DNA from: Acidovorax sp. CF316 | Lineage (GTDB): Bacteria; Pseudomonadota; Gammaproteobacteria; Burkholderiales; Burkholderiaceae_C | Reading direction: 5' to 3' | Assembly (NCBI RefSeq): GCF_000276605.1 | Contig: NZ_AKJX01000125.1 | Coordinates: 1-32,618 of the forward strand | DNA length: 32,618 nt | In this document: in pieces, positions 7,988-16,500 of the stretch | Layout of the letters: every line of letters begins with the position of its first letter | How positions within the stretch are numbered: position 1 is the first letter of the stretch | Translations under genes and position numbers: made by a program | Notes under the pieces: generated by a model | Seen by the model: only the letters and a program-made list of their open reading frames with translations | The model's database searches: none | Told to the model about the DNA's origin: nothing

Positions 7988-8599
7988 TCAAACCTTCACG
8001 GCGGCCTCTTGGGGCTCTCCGAGGGACAGCATCAGCCGGTTGGCCCAGTTGAAGAAGGCCGCGCCGTGCAGCGCGTCCGAGATCGCGAAATCGTCCAGCC
8101 CCTGGTCGCGCAGCGCCGTGATGTGTTCGGTGCCGAAGTCCAGGGGGGTGTCCGTGAGCGCCACCGATGCCTGGGTGATCGCATTCCAGCGCGGGCCCAG
8201 GTCGGTGTCCGTGCCTTCGTCGAGCAGGCGCTGCACATCGTCCGCGCGGCCCGAGAAATGCGCGGCGAAGCGCGCATGCACCGAGGCGCAGTAGATGCAG
8301 CCGTTGTGGCGCGAGGTGGCAGTGGCCGACAGCTCGCGCTCGGCGCGCGGCAGGCCGGCGTCGGGGTTGTAGAAGATGTCCTTGTCGGTGCGGGTGCGGG
8401 CGCCCAGGATGTCGGGGTCGCGCGCCAGCAGCATGAAGTAGGGCGACTTGGCGCGCGCTGCGTCCACCAGGCCGGCCAGGTGGCGGTCGGTCAGCTCGGC
8501 CTCGGGCAGGGGTGCAAGCCAGGGCAGCCAGTTGAGCTGGGCCTGCGTGAAGGCCACCGGTTCCTGGCTGCCTGGGTGCGAAAGGGTGGTATCGCTCAT
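7988..8599 (-). CDS. Alkylhydroperoxidase (AhpD/CMD fold) protein, Avi_7169-like
   Basis: This 203-residue protein contains the AhpD catalytic pattern HNGCIYCASVHARF, with C101 and C104 as the redox pair and H108. AhpD-fold enzymes reduce peroxides by way of this CxxC or act as carboxymuconolactone-decarboxylase-like catalysts. Its place as the last gene after a second CMD protein and a luciferase-like monooxygenase matches the Avi_7169 family neighbourhood (TIGR04030, from memory). The start overlaps the upstream stop as ATGA. A role removing peroxide made by the flavin monooxygenase, or acting directly on its product, is inference. Confidence 0.85.
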   Translation of the reverse strand: MSDTTLSHPGSQEPVAFTQAQLNWLPWLAPLPEAELTDRHLAGLVDAARAKSPYFMLLARDPDILGARTRTDKDIFYNPDAGLPRAERELSATATSRHNGCIYCASVHARFAAHFSGRADDVQRLLDEGTDTDLGPRWNAITQASVALTDTPLDFGTEHITALRDQGLDDFAISDALHGAAFFNWANRLMLSLGEPQEAAVKV

Positions 8600-9267
8600 G
8601 CCTGTGTCTCCTCACTGGATGGGGTGGTGGTGCGTGGGACCGGCGCGGCGGCCAGGGCGCGCAGCCCGGCCACCACGCGGATCTGGAACGCCAGGAAGGC
8701 GATCAGCTGCGACAGGGTCACGATGTCGGTCGTGCCCCAGCCCGCGTCGAGCAGCGCCTGCAGCGCGGCCGGGCTGGCGTCGCGTGGGTGGAAGGTGAGC
8801 AGGTGCGCGTGTTCGAGCGCAGCCGACAGCGGCTTGCCCAGCACGGCGCGCTGTACCTCGCCCACGGTGTAGGCCGGGCCGGCCTGGTCTTCTTCGCTCA
8901 GCGGGCCGGGCGGGTAGCTGCCATAGGGGCCGTTGGCCGCGCCGCGCACCACCTCGGCCGCGATGGCCTGGGGCACGCCGGGGCGGGCCTGGCGTGCTCC
9001 TTCGGAGGCCAGCGCGGCGTTGTAGAAGGCCGTGGCATCGGGCTGCTGGTGCAGGCCGGCCACGAAGGCCGCCACGGCCTGGCGGTCGGCCAGGGTGAAA
9101 CGGCTTCCGGGCAGCAACTGCGCCGGCTCGAGCAGGGCCAGGTGGCTTTGCTGGGCGTGGGTGCGCGCCTGCAGGCGGTGGCGGCGGATGGTGTCGAGCC
9201 GGTCGCCCGGCTGGATGCCGGCGAGCAGGTCGATCACGTCGGGTGCGGTGTTGGCAGCTTGGGTCAT
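8596..9267 (-). CDS. CMD domain protein, Avi_7170-like
   Basis: This 223-residue protein is related to the carboxymuconolactone decarboxylase/AhpD fold, best seen in the C-terminal half (HPRDASPAALQALLDAGWGTTDIVTLSQLIAFLAFQIRVVAGL). It has no CxxC pair, unlike its downstream neighbour, so it cannot do classical AhpD thiol chemistry. Such Cys-less partners are paired with Avi_7169-type proteins (TIGR04029, from memory). It overlaps both neighbours by ATGA, which suggests fixed stoichiometry and perhaps a heteromeric complex with the AhpD-like protein. Confidence 0.82.
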   Translation of the reverse strand: MTQAANTAPDVIDLLAGIQPGDRLDTIRRHRLQARTHAQQSHLALLEPAQLLPGSRFTLADRQAVAAFVAGLHQQPDATAFYNAALASEGARQARPGVPQAIAAEVVRGAANGPYGSYPPGPLSEEDQAGPAYTVGEVQRAVLGKPLSAALEHAHLLTFHPRDASPAALQALLDAGWGTTDIVTLSQLIAFLAFQIRVVAGLRALAAAPVPRTTTPSSEETQA

Positions 9268-10400
9268 GCGGGCTCCGTGATGGGTTGGAGGTGGGGGGCG
9301 CGGGGCGTGGCCGCGGGCGGGTGCCGCGGCACCCAGCCCAGGGCGGGCGCCACCGCGGTGGCCGTGAGCTCGATGGAGCGCAGGATGGCCGCGTGCGGCG
9401 GATCGATGGAATGCACCTGGAACACGAGATCGGTCACGCGCTCGAGCGTGGTGTCGGCGCGCAGCGAGGCGATCACGTCCTCGGGCGTGCCCAGGTGCAC
9501 GTCGTAGGCGGCGATCAGCTGTTCCAGCGGTGCATCGGGGCCCAGCCGGGGCGCGGTACCCGACTTGGCGGCCTGCGCTGCGAAGCGCGCGGCCGCGCGG
9601 CGCAGGCCGGTATCGGCCAGGCGCAGCGCCTCCTGCCGGCTGTCGGCCACGAACAGGCTGCGCGAGCCCACGATGCGCGGCGTGCTGCCCGCGGGCAGGG
9701 CAGCCAGATAGGCGTCGACGATGGGGTTCTGGATCTCGGCCAGCGTGGCATGGGGCGCCTCGTCGGGCCGTGGCTGGGTGCGCGAGAGCATGAGCCCGTC
9801 GCCCGCCAGCCCGGCCCGTGTGCCCCCCGCCACGGAGAAGGTGGCCTGCCAGATGCGGCCCAGCAGTTGCCGGCCCGCGGGGTAGAGCGTGTCGCCGCCC
9901 GGCAGGGGTTGGCCGGCCCAGGCGGTGCGCAGCACGGCCAGCTGCCGGTCAAAGATCGCCGAGCGGTCCTCGCTGTGGAGACCGAAGGCCGCGAACGACT
10001 CGGGTGTGCCGCCCGTGCCCACGCCCACCTCGAGCCGGCCGCCCGCGAGCAGGTCGAGCACGATGGCGTCCTCGGCCACGCGCACGGCGTTTTCCAGCGG
10101 CAGGGTGATGATGCCCGTGCCCAGTCGGATGCGGTGGGTGCGCGCCGCCACGTGGGCCAGGAAGACCAGGGGCGAGGGCAGGCCGCCCTCATGCTCGTGG
10201 AAGTGGTGCTGCGCGACCCAGGCCGCGTCGAAGCCCAGGGCCTCGGCATGGGCGATCTGCTCGGCCACCAGGCGGTAGCGCTCGCCCGCCGGGGCGTCGT
10301 CAAGCAGCCTGCTGAAGAAGCCCAGGCGCTTCGGACCCGGCGTGGTGGTGGGTGTCGTGGATGGGGTGGAGGGCACGGTCGTTGTTCCTTGGGGCGGCAT
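9264..10400 (-). CDS. Luciferase-like FMN-dependent monooxygenase, KPN_01858-like
   Basis: The 378-residue protein has the bacterial luciferase TIM-barrel signatures: KRLGFFSRLL at the first strand, DAAWVAQHHFHEHEGG with the conserved His pair, RLGTGIITLPLENAVRVAEDAIVLDLLAGGRLEVGVGTG, and a C-terminal HLGTPEDV segment. These enzymes use FMNH2 and O2 to hydroxylate substrates or cleave C-S and C-N bonds; no flavin reductase is encoded nearby. The substrate is unknown. The ATG at 10400 places the first 34 codons over the 3' end of the ATPase gene. A GTG at 10376 is an alternative; either way the low-complexity Thr/Pro lead before KRLGFF is unusual. Confidence 0.85.
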   Translation of the reverse strand: MPPQGTTTVPSTPSTTPTTTPGPKRLGFFSRLLDDAPAGERYRLVAEQIAHAEALGFDAAWVAQHHFHEHEGGLPSPLVFLAHVAARTHRIRLGTGIITLPLENAVRVAEDAIVLDLLAGGRLEVGVGTGGTPESFAAFGLHSEDRSAIFDRQLAVLRTAWAGQPLPGGDTLYPAGRQLLGRIWQATFSVAGGTRAGLAGDGLMLSRTQPRPDEAPHATLAEIQNPIVDAYLAALPAGSTPRIVGSRSLFVADSRQEALRLADTGLRRAAARFAAQAAKSGTAPRLGPDAPLEQLIAAYDVHLGTPEDVIASLRADTTLERVTDLVFQVHSIDPPHAAILRSIELTATAVAPALGWVPRHPPAATPRAPHLQPITEPA

Positions 10401-12021
10401 GGCCGGGGATGGCGTTGATGAGTTCGCGCGTGTAGTCGCTGCCGGGCGAGAGGAACACGTCCTGCACGCGTCCCGCGTCCACCTGGCGGCCGGCCTGCAG
10501 CACCGAGACGGTGTCCGCGATCTGGCGCACCACGGCCAGGTCGTGCGAGATGAAGAGGTAGGTCAGCGCCAGGTCGCGCTGCAGCTGGTCGAGCAGCGCC
10601 AGGATCTGCGCCTGCACCGTCACGTCCAGGGCCGAGACGGCTTCGTCGAGCACCAGCACCTGCGGGCCCAGCACCAGGGCGCGCGCAATCGCCACGCGCT
10701 GGCGCTGCCCGCCCGAGAGGGCGCGCGGCGGGCGCTGCAGCACGGCCGGCGGCAGGCCCACGCGCGCCAGGATGTCGTGCACGCGGCGCTCGCGCTCGGC
10801 CCGGGCGATGGGCTCGAAGTTGAGCAGCGGCTCCTCGATGATCTGGTAGACCGTCTGGCGCGGGTCCAGCGAGCTGAAAGGGTTCTGGTGCACCAGCTGG
10901 ATGCGCCGACGCACCTGGCGCAGCGCCTCGCCGCGCAGCGTGGTCAGGTCCACCCCCTCGACGAGGATGCGGCCGGCCGTGGGGCGCGCAAAGCCCACCA
11001 CGTCGCGGATGGTGGTGGTCTTGCCCGAGCCCGATTCGCCCACCAGCGCATGCGTGGTGCCGCGGCGCACCTGGAACGACACGCCGTTGACCGCGCAGAA
11101 CGGCTGCCGCTGCCCCGCCACCGGGAACTCGTGCACCAGCCCTTCGACGGCAATGGCGATGTCCTGCGGCCCGTCGGCCGAGCCCGCAGGCGCGCGGCGG
11201 AAGCTGCCCGCCGAGAGCGAGGGCGCATCGGCCAGCAGCTGGCGTGTGTAGGCGCTTTGCGGCGCGCGCAGCAGCGCCTGGGTGGGGCCCTGCTCCTGGA
11301 TGCGGCCGCCCTGCATCACCACCAGCCGGTCCGCCCGGTCGGCCGCCACGCCCAGGTCGTGGGTGACCAGCAGCACGGCAGTGCCGTCCTCGCGGCGCAG
11401 CCCGTCGATCAGGTCCAGGATGCGCCGCTGCACGGTCACGTCCAGCGCGCTTGTGGGCTCGTCGGCAATGATGAGGGCTGGGCGCAGCGCGATGGCGATG
11501 GCGATCAGCACGCGCTGCTTCATGCCGCCCGAGAGCTCGTGTGGGTACTGGCGCGCGCGCAGCGCGGGCTGGGACAGGCCCACGCGCTCGAGCAGCTCCA
11601 GCACGCGTGCCGCGATGGCGCGGCGGTCGCCACGGCGGTGGATTTGGAGGATCTCGCCCACCTGTTCGCCCACGGTACGCACGGGGTTCAGCGAGCTGGT
11701 CGGGTCCTGGGGGATCAGGCTCACCACGCTGCCGCGGATGCCGTCCAGGCGCTTTTGCGGCCAGCCGGCGATGTCGGTGCCGTTCAGGCGGATGGCGCCG
11801 TGTTCGAGCCGGCCGTTGTCGGCCAAAAGGCCGATCACGGCCTGGGCCGTGGTGGTCTTGCCCGAGCCCGACTCGCCGACCAGCGCCACGACCTCGCCGG
11901 GCGCGATGGAGAACGAGACGCCGTGCACTACGCGCTGCGCGTGCTGCTGCTCGTCGTGGTAGGCAATGGCCAGGTCCTCGACCTCGAGGACCGGCGTGGG
12001 GAGGGGAGGGCTAGTGCTCAT
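10300..12021 (-). CDS. Fused double ATP-binding subunit of a peptide-type ABC transporter
   Basis: The 573-residue protein joins two complete ATPase domains as a DppD-DppF-type fusion. The first has Walker A GESGSGKTT at residues 49-57, signature LSGGMKQR and Walker B LIIADEPTSALD. The second, starting near residue 300, has GESGSGKTTTI, LSGGQRQR and LVLDEAVSALD. It should energise the two permeases encoded just upstream. The ATG at 12021 overlaps the permease stop as ATGA. The C-terminus runs about 30 residues past the usual ELINAIPG end, into the monooxygenase reading frame, and ends His-rich (DTHHHAG). Confidence 0.92.
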   Translation of the reverse strand: MSTSPPLPTPVLEVEDLAIAYHDEQQHAQRVVHGVSFSIAPGEVVALVGESGSGKTTTAQAVIGLLADNGRLEHGAIRLNGTDIAGWPQKRLDGIRGSVVSLIPQDPTSSLNPVRTVGEQVGEILQIHRRGDRRAIAARVLELLERVGLSQPALRARQYPHELSGGMKQRVLIAIAIALRPALIIADEPTSALDVTVQRRILDLIDGLRREDGTAVLLVTHDLGVAADRADRLVVMQGGRIQEQGPTQALLRAPQSAYTRQLLADAPSLSAGSFRRAPAGSADGPQDIAIAVEGLVHEFPVAGQRQPFCAVNGVSFQVRRGTTHALVGESGSGKTTTIRDVVGFARPTAGRILVEGVDLTTLRGEALRQVRRRIQLVHQNPFSSLDPRQTVYQIIEEPLLNFEPIARAERERRVHDILARVGLPPAVLQRPPRALSGGQRQRVAIARALVLGPQVLVLDEAVSALDVTVQAQILALLDQLQRDLALTYLFISHDLAVVRQIADTVSVLQAGRQVDAGRVQDVFLSPGSDYTRELINAIPGHAAPRNNDRALHPIHDTHHHAGSEAPGLLQQAA

Positions 12022-12971
12022 GGTCGGCCTTTCGCGATGGCCGCGCTGATGCGGTTGGCCGAGAGCACCACGGCCACCACGACCACGCCGGGCACGGTGG
12101 TGAGCCACCAGGCGGTGGAGATGTAATTGCGCCCCTCGGCGATCAAGAGGCCCCATTCAGGCGTGGGCGGCGGCGCGCCATAGCCCAGGAAACCCAGCGT
12201 GGAGATGGACAGGATGGCCGAGCCGAACTGCAGCGCCGCCATGGCGATCACCGAAGTGAGCGAATTGGGCAGCACATGGCGCCACAGCACGGCACTGAAG
12301 CGCCCGCCGCTGCCGAAAGCCGCCTCCACATACTCGGTGCGGCGCACGCGCACCACCTCCGAGCGCACCAGCCGCGCGAAGGTCGCGACCGAGGCCACGC
12401 CCACGGCGATGGCCGCGTTGATGGTGCCAAAGCCCAGGATGATGATGATGGACAGCGACAGCAGCAGCGGGGGCACGGAGAGCAGCACGTCCACCGTGCG
12501 CATGAGGGCGTCGTCCACCCATCGGCCCACCGAGCCCGCGACCAGGCCCAGCAGCGTGCCCAGCACCAGGCCCACGGCCACGGCCACGAAGGCACCGGAG
12601 AGCGAGTGCACGGCTCCATGCACCACGCGGGCGTAGACGTCGCGGCCCAGGGCGTCGGTGCCCAGCCAGTGCGCGGCGCTCGGCCCCTGCAGCTGGTGGC
12701 CGGCCGTGCCCTGGATGGGGTTGTGGCCCGTGAACAGGCCCGGCACCAGCGCCCACAGTGCCACCAGGGCGATCACCGCCCAGGCGAGCAGCAGCGTGGG
12801 CGGCGTGGCGCGCAGCGCGCGGGTACTGCGTGCCAGGAGCGACACAGGTGCCGCGTGGGGCGCCGAGGATGCGGGCGATACCGCAGCCACGCGCTGGAGG
12901 GCCGGTGCGGCCGAGGAGGGTGCGGGCGCTGCCAGCAGGCCATCGCCTGCGGTGTGTGCGTGGGTGGTCAT
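12018..12971 (-). CDS. ABC transporter permease (DppC-like)
   Basis: This 317-residue inner-membrane subunit has an Ala-rich cytoplasmic lead of about 65 residues, a first transmembrane helix (LLLAWAVIALVALWALVPGL), and the SAAHWLGTDALGRDVYARVVHG motif that marks DppC/OppC proteins. The coupling-helix (EAA-like) region follows the EYVEAAFGSGG segment. It pairs with the DppB-like permease, whose gene ends three bases upstream. The N-terminal extension is longer than usual for the family and low in complexity. Confidence 0.92.
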   Translation of the reverse strand: MTTHAHTAGDGLLAAPAPSSAAPALQRVAAVSPASSAPHAAPVSLLARSTRALRATPPTLLLAWAVIALVALWALVPGLFTGHNPIQGTAGHQLQGPSAAHWLGTDALGRDVYARVVHGAVHSLSGAFVAVAVGLVLGTLLGLVAGSVGRWVDDALMRTVDVLLSVPPLLLSLSIIIILGFGTINAAIAVGVASVATFARLVRSEVVRVRRTEYVEAAFGSGGRFSAVLWRHVLPNSLTSVIAMAALQFGSAILSISTLGFLGYGAPPPTPEWGLLIAEGRNYISTAWWLTTVPGVVVVAVVLSANRISAAIAKGRP

Positions 12972-12974
12972 GGG

Positions 12975-13916
12975 TCAGGTTCCAGGGGCGTGGCGCAACC
13001 GTGGGTCGAGCACGGGGTAGAGCAGGTCCACGGCCAGGTTGATGAGCACGAAGGCGGTGGCCGAGAACACCACCACGGCCTGCAGCACGGCCGTGTCCTG
13101 GTTGCCCACCGCCTGCTGGGTCAGGCTGCCCAGGCCGTTCAGGCCGAAGACCGCCTCGGTCACCACGGCACCGGCCAGCAGCTCGCCGAAGAGCACGCCG
13201 GCGATGGTCAGCGTGGGCAGCAGTGCATTGCGCGCCACGTGCTTCCACAGCACCCAGTGGCGCGTGGCGCCCTTGGCACGCGCCACCGCCACGAAGGGCT
13301 GGGTCAGCACCTCGTCGATGTTGCGCAAGAGGATCTGCGCCAGCGGCGCCGAAATCGGGACGGCAAGGGTCAGCGTGGGCAGCACCAGCCCTTCCCAGCG
13401 ACCGGGGTTGATCACCGGGACCCAGCCCAGGCGGAAGGACACGACCTGGATCAGCATGATGCCCAGCCAGAACACCGGCACCGAGACGAACAGCGAGGGC
13501 AGCGACTGCAGGACCGAGCGCAGCCAGCGCAGCGGCGCCAGCTGCGCCGCGAAGGCCAGTGCCACGGCCAGCAGCAGGGCCGTGGCAAAGCCGAAACTGG
13601 CCAGCCGCAGGGTGGGTGGCAGGTTGGTGGCCAGGCCCTGGCTGACAGGGACGCCGGCCTGCACCGAATAGCCGAAGTTGCCCGTGAGGAAGCCGGTGAG
13701 GCTGTGCAGGTACTGGCGCCACACGGGCGTGTCGGCCCCATAGGAGGCGCGGATGTCCGCGATCTCCTGCGGGCCCAGGGCGAACTCGGGACTCAGGAAC
13801 TTGATCAGGATCGCATCAGCCGGCAGCAGCTGCAGCAGCACGAAGGAGGCCGTGAAGGCCGCCCAGAGCACCAGCAGGGCCTGGCCGATGCGGCGCGCGA
13901 GGTAGGGCAGGTTCAT
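12975..13916 (-). CDS. ABC transporter permease (DppB-like)
   Basis: This 313-residue permease begins MNLPYLARRIGQALLVLWAA and has about six transmembrane helices. GNFGYSVQAGVPVSQGLATNLPPTLRLA is the conserved DppB/OppB periplasmic segment, and VARAKGATRHWVLWKHVARNALLP is the ATPase-coupling loop. It forms the membrane channel with the DppC-like protein. Its gene starts 30 bases after the binding-protein stop, and the downstream permease begins three bases after its own stop. Confidence 0.93.
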   Translation of the reverse strand: MNLPYLARRIGQALLVLWAAFTASFVLLQLLPADAILIKFLSPEFALGPQEIADIRASYGADTPVWRQYLHSLTGFLTGNFGYSVQAGVPVSQGLATNLPPTLRLASFGFATALLLAVALAFAAQLAPLRWLRSVLQSLPSLFVSVPVFWLGIMLIQVVSFRLGWVPVINPGRWEGLVLPTLTLAVPISAPLAQILLRNIDEVLTQPFVAVARAKGATRHWVLWKHVARNALLPTLTIAGVLFGELLAGAVVTEAVFGLNGLGSLTQQAVGNQDTAVLQAVVVFSATAFVLINLAVDLLYPVLDPRLRHAPGT

Positions 13917-13946
13917 GCTCGTGGTCCTTGACGGCGCCGGTCGTGC

Positions 13947-15623
13947 TCAGGGCTGCTTGCCGACCCAGGTGCCGTAGAAGCTGGGGCGGCCCACGGCCTC
14001 GAAGCCCACGTCACGCACCCAGGGCGCGCCGGCAAAGGCCTGGGGTTCCTCGAACACCGGGATCACATAGGCCTGGTCGATCAGGTAGTTCTGCACCTCG
14101 CCCGCCAGCGCCAGGCGCCTGGCCGGGTCGGTCTCGGCGGCGATGGCGTCGAGCAGGCTGTTGAGCTTGTCGTCGACGAAGCCCTTGACCTTGCTGCTCA
14201 CCCCGCCTTTTTGCAGCAGCACGTTGCGGTTGGTGGGGTAGTAGTTGCTCTTGATCACGTCGGGGTCGGCGCGGCCGACCATGCCGGGCGATACCGGGGT
14301 CTTCTCCGGGTCGAGGTTGTCCACCGTGCGGCTGCCGCTGTCGCCGGCCAGCACGTTGAGCTTGACGCCCACCTTGGCCCACTGCTGGGCGATGAGCTGC
14401 AGGGTCTCCTTGTTCTGCGGCTGGGGCAGGGATTCGTAGGCCGCGAGCACCAGCTCCTTGCCGTCCTTCTGGCGCAGGCCGTTGGCGCCCAGGGTCCAGC
14501 CGGCCTCGTCCAGTAGCTTCTTCGCAGCGGCCTCGTCGTACGCCAGCTTGGCCGACAGGTCCACATAGCCGGCCGCCGTGGAGGCGATGACCGACTTGGC
14601 CTGTGGGTAGTTGGCCGAGAACAGGGTCTGCACGATCTCCTGGGTGTTGGTGGCATGCAGCAGGGCCTTGCGCACCTTGACGTCGGCCACCAGGGCGTTG
14701 TCGGGGCGGAAGACCACGCTGTTGTTCACACCGCGCGTGGAGGGTGCGTAGACCTGGAACTTCTGCTCCTGCACGCGCTTTTCGTCATAGGCCTGCACCT
14801 GGCGGATGAAGCCGGCCTGGCCGGCCAGCAGTGCACCGATGCGCACGCTGTCCTCGGGCGTGACGATGAACTTGACCTCGTCGAGCCGTGCGCGGCCCTG
14901 ATGGGCCAGCTTGGCCGGGCCCCAGGCGTATTCCTTGCGCGCCGAAAGCGTGAGCTCCTTGCCCAGGGTTTCGCTGGTCACCACGAACGGACCGGAGCCG
15001 ATGATCTTGGTGGCGTCGCCCAGCTCTTCGAAGGGCCGCGCCAGCGTGGCCAGCGACACCAGGCCCGAGCCGATCACCGAGGTGCCCTGCAGGAAGCCTG
15101 GCGAGGGCTTCTTGAAGTAGAACTTCACCGTGAGCGGGTCCACCACCTCGCTCTTGTCGTAGTTGTTGATGACCTCCGAGACCGGCAGCTTGAGCTCCTT
15201 GTTGCCCAGGCCGTAGGTGTCGAAATTCCTGGCCACCGCGGTGGCGTCGAGCGGCGTGCCGTCCGAGAAGCTCACGCCCTTGCGCAGCTTGAAGGTGTAC
15301 TCGGTGGCCGTGGCGTTCACCTCCCAGGATTCGGCGATCCAGGGCTGGATCTCCAGCGTCTTGGGGTCCTGGTAGGTGAGCTTGTCGGTGATCTGGTTGA
15401 GCACACCGCCGTTGGGGTAAAAGCCCCCGGCTGGCGGGTACAGGGTGGTGTGCGCCTGCTGCTCCAGGTACACGAGCGTGCCGCCCTGCACGGGGCCGCC
15501 CCCGGCCGCCGCGGTGGACTCCGCTTCCTTCTTGGAGCAGCCGGCCAGCAGCGCGCCGAGCACCAACACCGGGATGCCCACGGCAGCCCAGCCCAACGAT
15601 TTTTTCAGGGGAAACACGTTCAT
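13947..15623 (-). CDS. Substrate-binding lipoprotein of the ABC transporter, KPN_01854-like
   Basis: This 558-residue protein of SBP family 5 (peptide, nickel and related ligands) delivers ligand to the permeases. The start at 15623 gives a lipoprotein signal: MNVFPLKK, a hydrophobic core, and the lipobox LLAGC with the lipidated Cys near residue 29. The mature protein begins with Ser/Ala/Gly-rich linker followed by GGTLVYLEQQAHTTLYP and WIAESWEV. A GAGG sequence lies immediately before the ATG. It is the first gene of a seven-gene operon running to 7988. The match to the KPN_01854 family (TIGR04028) is from memory and rests chiefly on the gene neighbourhood. Confidence 0.88.
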   Translation of the reverse strand: MNVFPLKKSLGWAAVGIPVLVLGALLAGCSKKEAESTAAAGGGPVQGGTLVYLEQQAHTTLYPPAGGFYPNGGVLNQITDKLTYQDPKTLEIQPWIAESWEVNATATEYTFKLRKGVSFSDGTPLDATAVARNFDTYGLGNKELKLPVSEVINNYDKSEVVDPLTVKFYFKKPSPGFLQGTSVIGSGLVSLATLARPFEELGDATKIIGSGPFVVTSETLGKELTLSARKEYAWGPAKLAHQGRARLDEVKFIVTPEDSVRIGALLAGQAGFIRQVQAYDEKRVQEQKFQVYAPSTRGVNNSVVFRPDNALVADVKVRKALLHATNTQEIVQTLFSANYPQAKSVIASTAAGYVDLSAKLAYDEAAAKKLLDEAGWTLGANGLRQKDGKELVLAAYESLPQPQNKETLQLIAQQWAKVGVKLNVLAGDSGSRTVDNLDPEKTPVSPGMVGRADPDVIKSNYYPTNRNVLLQKGGVSSKVKGFVDDKLNSLLDAIAAETDPARRLALAGEVQNYLIDQAYVIPVFEEPQAFAGAPWVRDVGFEAVGRPSFYGTWVGKQP

Positions 15624-15921
15624 ACCTCGTCGCCGCAACGGCAGTCAAAATGGCCTGGAAAACACCGCGGCCCGCCCCATGGCGCGGACCCGGTCCACGC
15701 ATTTCATGGTAGCGACGCTACATAAACGCATCGGTATATAAAGTAGGATCGTTATCTGAAAAACGAGGGTTGGCGCCGCCGGGCGGCATATCTGAAATGC
15801 GCATAAGCGCGCTCGGTTTTCTGGCTTCCCAAGCGCGTGCGGTGGCCCGAACAATGGCCTGACCGTCCGTGATCCGCCCGATGTCAGCGGCGGCGCGCAC
15901 GCATTGGAGAACCGCCGAGCC
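15624..15921. promoter_or_regulatory. Divergent control region between the lipoprotein operon and the OsmC gene
   Basis: This 298-bp gap must hold both divergent promoters. It contains the perfect odd palindrome TAGCGACGCTA at 15710-15720 and an AT-rich stretch (ATAAACGCATCGGTATATAA, 15722-15741). The 9-mer TATCTGAAA occurs twice in direct orientation at 15753-15761 and 15789-15797, 36 bp apart. These are plausible regulator sites. No regulator gene adjoins, and I could not assign -35/-10 boxes with confidence. Confidence 0.5.
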
Positions 15922-16500
15922 ATGACCCATCTGAACGACTACCTGGCCGAGAAGCGCGCCGCCGTGCTGGCGCGCCAGACCGCCATCGACGCGGGCACCG
16001 CCCAGCCCGCCGCATTGAAGGCGCGCGTGAGCGCCGAGGGCCGCAGCGGCGTGCGCCGCCTGCGCATCCGCGACCACCAGGTCATCAGCGACAGCCCGCC
16101 CGACTTCGCGGGCTACAACCTGGGGCCGAGCTCGCCCGAGCTGCAGCTGGGCGTGCTGGGTACCTGCGTGACCCACATCTTCCTGATCCACGCGGCCGAG
16201 CGCCAGGTGCCGCTGGAAAGCCTGGAGGTCGAGGTCACCGGCATCATCGACCCGCGCGGCGGCAAGCCCGGCCACGAGTCCACGCCGATCTGGCCGCACG
16301 AGATCGCCTACACCGTGCACATCGACTCGCCCGCGAGCCGCGCCGACATCGATGCCCTGTTCGAGGCGGTGGAGCGCAACTGCCCGATCCTGAACCTGTT
16401 GCGCAACCCGCAGACCATCCGCGCCGAGGTGAAGCTCACCAACTCCAAGGCTGCGGCATCTGCCGCCGCACTGCAAAGCGAAGAGGCGGTGGCCGCATGA
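15922..16500 (+). CDS. OsmC family protein
   Basis: The 192-residue protein has the OsmC/Ohr layout with both reactive cysteines: C82 in LGTCVTHIF and C154 in ERNCPILNLL. OsmC proteins reduce organic hydroperoxides through this Cys pair; one branch acts on sulfur-transfer or other thiol chemistry. The ATG at 15922 has GGAG about 11 bases upstream; a TTG at 15904 is in frame but less likely. It overlaps the VOC gene by ATGA and is transcribed away from the monooxygenase operon, which suggests shared control and a role in handling reactive by-products. Confidence 0.88.
   Translation: MTHLNDYLAEKRAAVLARQTAIDAGTAQPAALKARVSAEGRSGVRRLRIRDHQVISDSPPDFAGYNLGPSSPELQLGVLGTCVTHIFLIHAAERQVPLESLEVEVTGIIDPRGGKPGHESTPIWPHEIAYTVHIDSPASRADIDALFEAVERNCPILNLLRNPQTIRAEVKLTNSKAAASAAALQSEEAVAA

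Noticed and set aside
14000-15600. Nickel or dipeptide specificity for the first ABC transporter
   Set aside because: SBP family 5 sequence features do not by themselves give the ligand, and the associated monooxygenase and CMD genes argue against a plain peptide importer.
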